A DNA stretch of 64,000 nt from Icerya purchasi (Eukaryota > Arthropoda > Insecta > Hemiptera > Monophlebidae), in NCBI GenBank assembly GCA_039619475.1, contig CM077116.1:384486760-384550759 (forward strand). The letters are read 5' to 3'. Positions 56,871 through 64,000 of this stretch are shown one piece after another; position 1 is the first letter of the stretch, and each line of letters starts with the position of its first letter. Position numbers and translations under genes: made by a program. The notes beneath the pieces are model-generated. The model was not told the origin of the DNA. It saw nothing but the letters and a program-made list of their open reading frames with translations, and ran no database searches.

Positions 56871-57900
56871 ATTTTTTTAATTTTTTTTTTTTTCTAATCG
56901 GTTTCTCAACCGAGGAGGACATTAGCGCAAAAAATGGAATGAAGGAGAAAATATCGTTATATTCTTAAACGTTTGAGGATAGAGGATAAAAGTACTTCAA
57001 GGGCAGGAATAACAGAAGTAGAAGAAGAAGGAAATGCGAGAATCAAAGAAGCACCGATAAGGCGAGTAGGAATACCCAGTTTTAATAGAAAACCGTAGAA
57101 GGACGATTATTGTTCATTAAGAAAGGCCGGCCATTCGAATAAAACACGATATCAGGATCACAAGGAAAGTAATTAGAAGGGGTCGAAAGGGACAAAATGG
57201 AGTAGAAGTAGATGGAAACCGTGAAATTATGCGGGAAAAAGACTGTGATTAAAGCGAAGACGGCAAATAGCAGAAACCAAGAAACGATGGATGAATTTGA
57301 AAAGATAGCTATATAGGAAGATAGCAGGATTAAGAAATGAAGAAGAATAGGAGTTGAGCTATAGACTGGAACGAGTCATTTAAGGGAAAACAATAGAACG
57401 GGGAAGTGAAAGAAACTCAAAGAACCAGTGATCAGAAGGAAGATTAGGTTGTACAGACAGATAAAAGGATTGATCGCAACGAAAAGAGGAGGGCTGATCA
57501 AAGTTTGAAATGAAACTTAGTACATAGAGAATTCAAGTTAGAGGTTGGAACCTTTTTAAAAGAACGAACGAGAGGAAGCAGCTACTCGAGTCAAGGAATC
57601 ATTCATTTCATTAAGTTTAACGCCCATGCGGCTAGGAACCCACAGCAAACCAACACAGATGGAGTAGCGAGAAAAACGAATAAGACAGCGTATGCGAAGA
57701 ATGATGAAATCGGAAGAGTCTGATCAGGAAAAGGGGAGCTGATCGCTTGAAGAACACTCATAGAGTCTGAAATAACCAAATAATTAGAAACCCGACGACT
57801 GGAGGAAATGAAGATAATGGAACGTGACTCGGCTGTGAAGATTCTCCATCGGCACATTGTCGTTGAACGGACTATGGTAAAGCGACAGGACACCCGGACA
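56871..57900 (-). mobile_element. Family L copy (variant), RNase H to 3' end
   Basis: A T-rich tail region (56871-56895), then a variant 3' end (CGGTTTCTCAACCGAGGAGG ACATTAGCGC). The minus strand from 57893 reads FTAESRSIIF with the catalytic Glu, YLVISDSMSVLQAISSPFP with catalytic Asp, and, across a frameshift, GLLWVPSRMGVKLNEMNDSL (catalytic His replaced). The linker and a weak finger near 57120-57180 follow. The first RNase H Asp lies beyond the 5' truncation. The variant terminus suggests a subfamily. Confidence 0.7.
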
Positions 57901-57904
57901 AAAA

Positions 57905-58735
57905 GATACTCGAATAGTTGGTTTTTATATTAAAATTACAAAAGATTTAAGAAAGATCGGTTTAAAAAAACACACACACGCCGTTTAAAAGTTTAGTGTA
58001 GAGCTAAAAAATTACGATCTTTTACGATATGTAAAATACCGTAACATTCGTTTACAATCCGTAAAATAAAAATTTCGCTTAATCCAAATCAAAAGTTATA
58101 CAGTTCCGGTAAAGAAAAGGAAAAGAACTACTACGTCACACCGAAACGCTCGCTGCAACTTATTGAAAGTATGCCCGTTTATAGGGCTGTATAATGAAAT
58201 TGTGGTAAATCGGTTCCGCCTCTTTCTGCCGAATGTCTTTCAGCAGTAAAACGAATTCGTATCATCAGCTCCGTGTTTAACAATTCCTGTCGCACCGCCT
58301 TTCGAACACATTGTTTATTCTGTGTTTCCTTCGAAGTATGTTATTGTCCCATTTACCCATCGTAAATGTGTTACGAAATCATTATCGTTTTACTGTTGTG
58401 TCTTTCGAAGCATTTAACAGTTGAATGTTTTTGAAAAATGTTCGATTTTCGAGATGGAAAACGTTAACATTGACAACGAAACTGAATAAAGGTGCAAAAA
58501 TTTATCCAAAATTAAGCTTAAAAATAAACGAAAATTTCACGCATGCCGAGCGACAACAAGCACATTTGATGACACAGAACGGAAACGGTCGGAGATATGT
58601 ATTTCGGTGAAATATTAAATAATTCAAAATGAACCGTCCCCGCGCTAAAGACGAATGTCAGATTAAGGGATGGGCGAAAAAATAGCCACTTGCAAGGAGA
58701 TAAAAAAAAAATTTTAATTACAATACTCTCGTTTT
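57905..58735. other. No gene recognised
   Basis: Mixed-composition DNA. A 61-codon ORF at 58425-58610 has no domain. Confidence 0.35.
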
Positions 58736-58739
58736 ACGC

Positions 58740-59045
58740 TTTTTTCTTTCGCATTTTCCCCTAATTCTTCATCCTAACCACGAAAAGCCCGATCCGAATC
58801 ATATCTTCTTCGAATGTCCGTCCCTTTTAAATGAACATAACGCTCTGTAATATCTATTTTGTCACTTGAGCTCCCGAATCCTTTTGCGCCTCCTATATCT
58901 TATCATTCCTATCGATTTGTTTCGATCCTTAGTTCTTTTATTTTATATCGATATCTGACATCGAGTCCGTATCTAATTGATTCCACCTGACTTACATCGG
59001 TTCTGGGCTAAAATCCGGGGTGGCCTTTCTCTCAAGGGGAGAAAA
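58740..59045 (+). mobile_element. Family L-related LINE 3' end
   Basis: The plus strand reads KPDPNHIFFECPSLLNEHNA (58785-58845), the His and Cys ligands of the C-terminal finger. A hydrophobic tail follows, with a distinct 3' end (TTCTGGGCTAAAATCC, CTCTCAAGGGGAGAAAAA). The end resembles the variant at 56.9 kb more than the main Family L end. Confidence 0.5.
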
Positions 59046-59049
59046 ACGC

Positions 59050-60130
59050 TAATCGAAGAACATTTTCATCGATATAAGTAACACAAAATTTTTTTACGAA
59101 CGAAAATTACAAATACTTCTCCGAAAACGAAAAAGACAACACGCAAATGACAAACGTTTTTTCACTTTTTTATAATTCGAAAGAACCTTTTTTTCGAACC
59201 ACAATTTATGTGTCTACGTATAAAAAATTTCAATGGCGTTTTGTTATTTAGACGATTCTTGTTTAATCGAGGCAGTGAGGATAGCCGTATGTTAGTTCGA
59301 AAGAATCGTGTATTATATCATTACACGAGTTCCTTCGGTTCAAAGTTTTAAACAGAAAATCTGAACGAAGCGGAACGATACTCGAAGACTAATAAATTCG
59401 TTTCCCTAAATCTCGGTGTGTACAGTCAAGCGTAAATCACGCAGCAGAAGAAAAAGGTACCATAAACAAAAATCTAAACAAAATGATTATGGAGAATTAA
59501 GCGCTTGCTAGAATTCGTTAAAATTAATATAATTACGAAAGCAGCGAAATATTAAAAAAAAAAAAATAAAATAAAAGAAAAAAGGGTAAACTTAAGAACC
59601 GATACCTGTGTACGGATATCGAGAATGTTACCTCGGTCGAAAGCTTCTCTTTTTTGCTCAATCGTTTTCATCGGTATTATCGTGATGATTCGCGTATTTG
59701 TGTTGTTTTTAATACAACGCCGAATAACACTTTTACGAAACACACTAGCCTTCTTGAATACATACTAATTTTACGCATTAATAGTATCTTCACTGGGATT
59801 AACTGCTCTTATTATTATTTATTAGCATTATTATTAAACTGCTAATATCGATTATGAACGTTTAAAAATCGAAGTTTGCTTACACGCTATTAGGCAAAGT
59901 CCACTACACCCCCGGGTTTCAATTATTAAAATTACAAAAATAACCAGACTGCATTTGATAATAACATATTTTCCAGCCATAACGTTTCCAGATCATTATC
60001 TGCAAAAGTGAAAACCTACTACCGAGGCATATTAAAAGCAATGGTTTTCTTTTGTTTTTTTGCCTGCGTCAACTATAAACGCACTAACTCAGCGCAAGAG
60101 ACTTTTTTTTTTTTTCTTTTTGTGAAATTT
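59050..60130. other. No gene recognised
   Basis: AT-rich DNA with an A-run at 59552-59567. The two 63-codon ORFs show no domain. Confidence 0.4.
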
Positions 60131-60139
60131 GAAACCTGG

Positions 60140-61185
60140 ACGAAATACCACACTGCCTAACCGACTTGATTATTTCAGTCTCTTAAATCCTCCTCACGTA
60201 TTTCATTTGTCAAGTTCTGTTAAATTCCTTCCTCCCTTTATAGTTAGATCGGAATTTGATGACATAGTTTTAAATTCTTCATGTCCCAATCATTCCGTTA
60301 TTTTTACTCTATTAAGTCTAAGAGGACTGCTGGTGAGGTGGTTGGTGCTGCCTTTGTTTTTCCTTCTCATAACTACTCTGAATCCTTCACACTTCCTTCC
60401 TGTTGTTCTATATTTATTGCTGCATCCGCTGCCATACCTCGTGCAAATCCGTTGTATCTCTTCTTCTTCTTTCCTTTCGAATAAATTTCTTTTAATCTCT
60501 GAAAGTGTCTTGCAGGCGAGATTTCTTCTCCCGTACCGTTGCTCTCTTTTGAACAACCTTTCGTTCTTTTTATTCGCAATCTAATTCCCGAATTATTCCT
60601 GTTCCGTTCTATCAAAATGGATCTACTGCGGATGAGGGTAATAATGAGGTCGTTGATATTATTCGGTTCGCTTAGGAGCTTTACCAATGGGCATACTCTT
60701 CATAAATTTCCTGCTCATAATATTAATCATACATATATCCAGACAGTTCCGTATTACATTATAGAAGGATATATATTTTTCCCTTTTCTCCAATCCGAAT
60801 TCCTTTTATCTTTTCGTTCAGCCTTTACCTTCTCTGACCAGTTGGTTTGACAAGTTTTCTTCTCTTTGTCGTCTGCGTCCTGATCATTGCCATATGTCGT
60901 CTTCGTTTCCGTCGTACCGTTCTCCCTCTGGTCACTTTTTCGTTTTTCCCTCATCTCTTCCGCGCGGTGTCCTCTTCACCCAGAAGATTCCTTTTTCCCT
61001 GTGTGATGTCAATTATGTTTTCTTCGAATGTCCCTCACGTTTCTTCAGAACGTTCTCTCTTCTATTCTCAACTTTTGCATCTTGATCTTCCTACTCCATA
61101 CGATGACTCTTATTATGTTCTCTCATTTCCTTCCTTGTCAATTGTTCCTATTCTAGCTTCCCGATTTTGGTAACAAATACTCGAC
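60140..61185 (+). mobile_element. Family L-related copy, RNase H to finger
   Basis: RNase H begins near 60285: SVIFT, then SKRTAGEVVGAAFVFPSHNY and SFTLPSCCSIF. LLISESVLQA follows near 60490 (Asp changed to Glu), then GNNEVVDIIRFA near 60635-60672 (GNE-AD motif), the linker with RLRPDHCHMSSSFPSYRSPS near 60870, and the finger SLCDVNYVFFECPS near 60998-61040. Frames shift repeatedly. The 3' end is replaced by the duplication of the neighbouring SINE. Confidence 0.6.
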
Positions 61186-61370
61186 AAGCGATCGAGTTTT
61201 TTTTTTTTTTCATTCTTTTTTTATATACATAAATGTATATTTTTGGGGTGCGACAACTAGCGCAAGTGAAATGTTTTCAGAAGTTTTCAATGTGCGATAG
61301 TGGGATTCGAACCCGGTTCTACCCGACCGTAACACAATTACGCCACGGAAGCTGGTTAAGCGATTGAGTT
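61186..61370 (-). mobile_element. SINE-2, tRNA-derived SINE, antisense
   Basis: A 159-bp element (61199-61357) lies between AAGCGATCGAGTT (61186-61198) and AAGCGATTGAGTT (61358-61370), a 13-bp duplication with one mismatch. On the minus strand it starts GCTTCCGTGGCGTAATTG (A box), has B box GGGTTCGAATCCC, then ATTGAAAACTTCTGAAAAC, ATTTCACTTGCGC and an A-rich tail. The anticodon arm is shortened relative to a true tRNA, so this is a SINE head rather than a tRNA gene. Confidence 0.8.
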
Positions 61371-61399
61371 CATTGCGTAACATCGATAACTGAAAAAAC

Positions 61400-62110
61400 C
61401 CGTGCTAAAGGAAACAACAGTTCTCGTTATCTTACAGGTATATGAGGGCCTTAACCGCGAAGTTAACTTGCCAATACAAGGTGCAACTTTTTTCGTGTGT
61501 TCGGATCGTACATTGCAATTTCGTGCCTCCTATCGTATATCGACAAGAGCAGGTGTTCCGCGCAAGCAAAGAATCGTTTTAGGAGCATTCCTCCACCCTC
61601 CCTACACTGTGCTGACTTACAAATTTACGAATAGACACAATTACAACAACGTCTCTCTACGGTTGACACACTGCAATTTTATTCTTCGGCACAAAAAACT
61701 CGAAGTGAATGAAAACTTGCAACATTCATCCGGAGCAAACAGCTGAAACCGGAAGGTTATACTCGTTGATTCCACATTTTTCCATGTTACGCTCGTGTAG
61801 GGGGAGATCGATGGGGAACCGATTCCGCAGATTGAAACCGTTAAATATTCGGCCACGCATCTTTTAGCGGTCACACATCGAAAAATACTATCGGCCAGCC
61901 GGAAAATTAAGCGTTTGATATGCCAAAGATAATCAAAAAGCAACCCGAACGTAAATTCAATATATCTGTAGTCCACGCAATGTTAAACGGAGTTTTTATT
62001 TCTCCGTAACAGAACCGACGCCAGGTAATGTGGAATTCCAAACTCCACTGCGATCTACCGAACTCATCCATGACGTCTCGAGACTTTCACATTAAAGAAG
62101 ATTGTCTGCA
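61400..62110 (+). mobile_element. Degenerate Jockey-clade RT
   Basis: The plus strand reads REVNLPIQ, then SDRTLQFRASYRISTRAGVP (61510-61560), then VLGAFLHPPYT, corresponding to SDRTFxVR...RAGVPQGSVLGPxLYxxYT. It continues KKLEVNENL (KKWRIKVNE), IDGEPIPQIETVKY (61810-61850) and HRKILSASRKIKRL, matching the NGEPIPxxxTVKYLG...WRKHIxxKRxxL thumb of Jockey. The FADD catalytic block is not recognisable. It is much older than the 13.7 kb copy. Confidence 0.5.
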
Positions 62111-62114
62111 GAGA

Positions 62115-62615
62115 TAAACGCATAAACACACTAGATCGTTTTAAAACGGGGCAAGACCGCGATGCCTCAAAATCCCATAATCGTTAATTTTTATAAATTG
62201 TCTACATTACGTACAACGATTTCAGCTGCACTGCTTTTTTTTGCTTTTTTTTTTTTTTTTTTTTTTTGCACAAGTTAGTTAAAGTTCTGCTAAGGCTCTA
62301 AACAATTCTCTTGGAAAGTGGTGTATTAGAAGGAAAAAAAAAAAAAATTGCTCCTACAATCTACCTTTTTTCTCGCAGTTTTTGAAATTGGCCGCACACT
62401 TAAATGAATAAAACCAATCCGCGCGAACTGTTTGTACGATACAAATTACTAATATTGTAGTCGGAAACGAAATTCTTCAGTAATTGTACATAATACCAGT
62501 AATTCCAAAATCTAGATTTTAGAACCCACACCGGAAATATTTTCTCCACATATATATATATAAATATATACATATACAATGATTCCCAAATAGATCCGTT
62601 TTTTTTGGGGTTTTT
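62115..62615. other. No gene recognised; homopolymer tracts
   Basis: T-runs at 62235-62268 and a short (TA)n at 62551-62575 lie in otherwise unassigned AT-rich DNA. Confidence 0.4.
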
Positions 62616-62619
62616 TTTT

Positions 62620-63390
62620 TGAAACTGCAGAAGTAATAAAGAATCCCATCAAAATCATAAATGTAAAAATAGGAGCTAAGTGTTCAATATTAAAAATATC
62701 GTGGTTGTCGACTTGGCCGATAAAAGAATTGACATCTAAATGGGTGGCAAGTTCTGTAGATAATCATGAAATTTATTTTTAAGAACATACAACACTCTAA
62801 AATTAAAACGCAATTTCTAGCTTTTTTTCATAGCCAAAAATGTTTGCTATTTAAAAATTTGACTTTATAAATATTTAAACAGTCGAATTATTTACACAAA
62901 GCGGGTTAATTTAGGATAAATTGAAGCTTACGATTTCACATTTGGCTAGTTTTTATCAGGAAAACCAAATTTTTAGAAGAGTAAGATAAAAACACTTGCG
63001 TATAACACATAAAGAAGATTAGCCAAATATAAGATAGCTTGTATGTGAAAATTAAGTCAAATCGTGAGCTTCGATTTATCTTAAATTAACCCGCTTTGTG
63101 TAAATAATTCGACTGTTCAAATTTAAGAAACTATATTTTTAAATAGGTAACGAACATTGTTGTCTATGAAAAAAACAAGAAATTGTCTTTTAAATTATTC
63201 TAGAATGCTGTATGTTCTTATAAATAAATTCCAAGGGATTATCTACAGAACTTGCCACCGATTTAGATCTCAATTCTTTTGTCGGCCAAGTCAACAACCA
63301 CGCATATTCTTAATATTGAAGTTGACTCCAATTTTTTAAACATTTATGTTTTTGATGGGATATCATTACTTCTTGTAACAGAAATTATTA
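62620..63390. mobile_element. 770-bp palindromic foldback element
   Basis: The left arm, about 62622-62960, is an imperfect inverted repeat of 62995-63388. Paired blocks from outside in: AGAAGTAAT, TCCCATCAAAA, CATAAATGT, TTCAATATTAA, CGTGGTTGT, GACTTGGCCGA, AAAGAATTG, GGTGGCAAGTTCTGTAGATA, AAGAACATACA, CAGTCGAATTATTTACACAA, AGCGGGTTAATTTA and ACGATTT. The centre is near 62975. The right arm has about 30 extra bases near 63025. No ORF is plausible, and no terminal duplication is certain. The superfamily is unknown. Confidence 0.85.
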
Positions 63391-63394
63391 TTAT

Positions 63395-64000
63395 TAGTCA
63401 TTCAAATTCAAATTCTAATGGTGTATTCTTCAAAATAGGCTTACAAAGTGAGCACTTTTTGAAAGGCAAGTTATCGAGTCCATCTGGCTTCTAACTCTAA
63501 AACTACCACCGCTTCGGACCTGTATGGCTGAAGGAAAGAAGTAACAATAAACCCTTACTGCAGCACACAGGGCCCTCTGCAAATATGTCGTGTTATTTTC
63601 ATCCCTTTTTTACAAATATGTCAAAATCAATATACAATGATCATTTCCTGTGCTGTGCTGGAATTGCATTGCTCCATAATATTATGTTTATCATTAAGAT
63701 CTATCTATTTTTTATAATAATAAGCTTTGACAAGCAGAACTTACTTCACAGCAATTTTAAATTTATTTTCCGGTAGGTCGCATGTATCTCGACTGGAATT
63801 TTATTATAAAAAAACGCACGCAAAGCCTTAAAGTGTGCTAGCTGTTAATAAAAATCGATTGCTTGGAAAATGTTTCAAATCGTAAAAATTCACTGTTTTC
63901 TGGGGTTTTTTTTTCTTTTATATACGCACAATTTTACCCAGCTGGACGCCAAATTTCAACTTTCTAGGTCACCTGGAAGTGGGTTAGGTTTTTGACGTCA
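63395..64000. other. No gene recognised
   Basis: AT-rich DNA to the window end. The 63-71-codon ORFs have no recognisable domain. Confidence 0.4.

Noticed and set aside
61286..61356. tRNA gene on the minus strand
   Set aside because: The anticodon arm is too short, the acceptor ends do not pair fully, and the sequence continues into a body with an A-tail and a 13-bp duplication.

Overview
The window reads as intergenic or intronic DNA from an animal, most likely an insect. It is AT-rich, has long homopolymer and (TA)n/(TTA)n tracts, and carries remnants of many arthropod-type repeat classes: non-LTR retrotransposons (Jockey, R1, RTE and I-like), Penelope, piggyBac, hAT, Tc1/mariner, Helitron-like elements and tRNA-derived SINEs. 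No operons, ribosome binding sites or prokaryotic genes were seen. I recognised no host exon, no functional tRNA or rRNA gene and no CRISPR array. Clade names rest on motif recognition by eye, because no search could be run.

The commonest component is one non-LTR family, called Family L here. Its 3' half encodes a reverse transcriptase (RT), then an RNase H domain, a C-terminal CCHC-like finger and a short 3' end close to GGGTAAAGGTCCCTGG followed by a GAGCCC-poly(A) end. About 18 to 20 copies, most 5'-truncated, occur on both strands. Its sense strand is strongly pyrimidine-rich, which accounts for many apparently featureless C/T- or G/A-rich stretches.

Layout. 0-5 kb: a piggyBac-type MITE, Family L pieces, unassigned DNA. 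5.8-7.6 kb: a palindromic element split by a SINE, plus dispersed repeats. 8-9.2 kb: unassigned DNA with one long ORF. 9.4-10 kb: a Penelope fragment. 11.8-12.1 kb: a hAT MITE. 13.7-15.4 kb: the best-preserved element, a Jockey copy with one in-frame stop, a poly(A) tail and a target-site duplication. 17.8-19.9 kb: a long Family L copy split by a hAT MITE. 22-25 kb: RTE, R1, Penelope and SINE pieces. 26.4-29.2 kb: an R1-clade element interrupted by a SINE and a Jockey fragment. 30.8-31.7 kb: I-like and RTE 3' ends. 33.6-36.6 kb: Family L pieces and another RT. 37.4-39.4 kb: a Family L copy with a 5' inversion (twin priming). 40.6-43.2 kb: a hairpin, a Helitron-like element and an unclassified repeat. 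44.4-48.3 kb: an RTE endonuclease fragment and a LINE (LINE M) interrupted by a piggyBac derivative and two Family L copies. 49.3-50.0 kb: a mariner derivative. 50-56 kb: mostly unassigned. 56.2-63.4 kb: Family L copies, a SINE, a degenerate Jockey and a 770-bp palindrome.

Nothing here forms a working pathway. The interest is in the insertion history. Several nested insertions keep duplications and reading frames that let the pre-insertion sequence be read across the junction, giving a relative order of activity for piggyBac, hAT, SINE, Jockey and Family L. I found no undescribed biochemical system. The most novel candidates are the unnamed repeat families (Family L, SINE-1, SINE-2, repeat U) and the three large palindromes.
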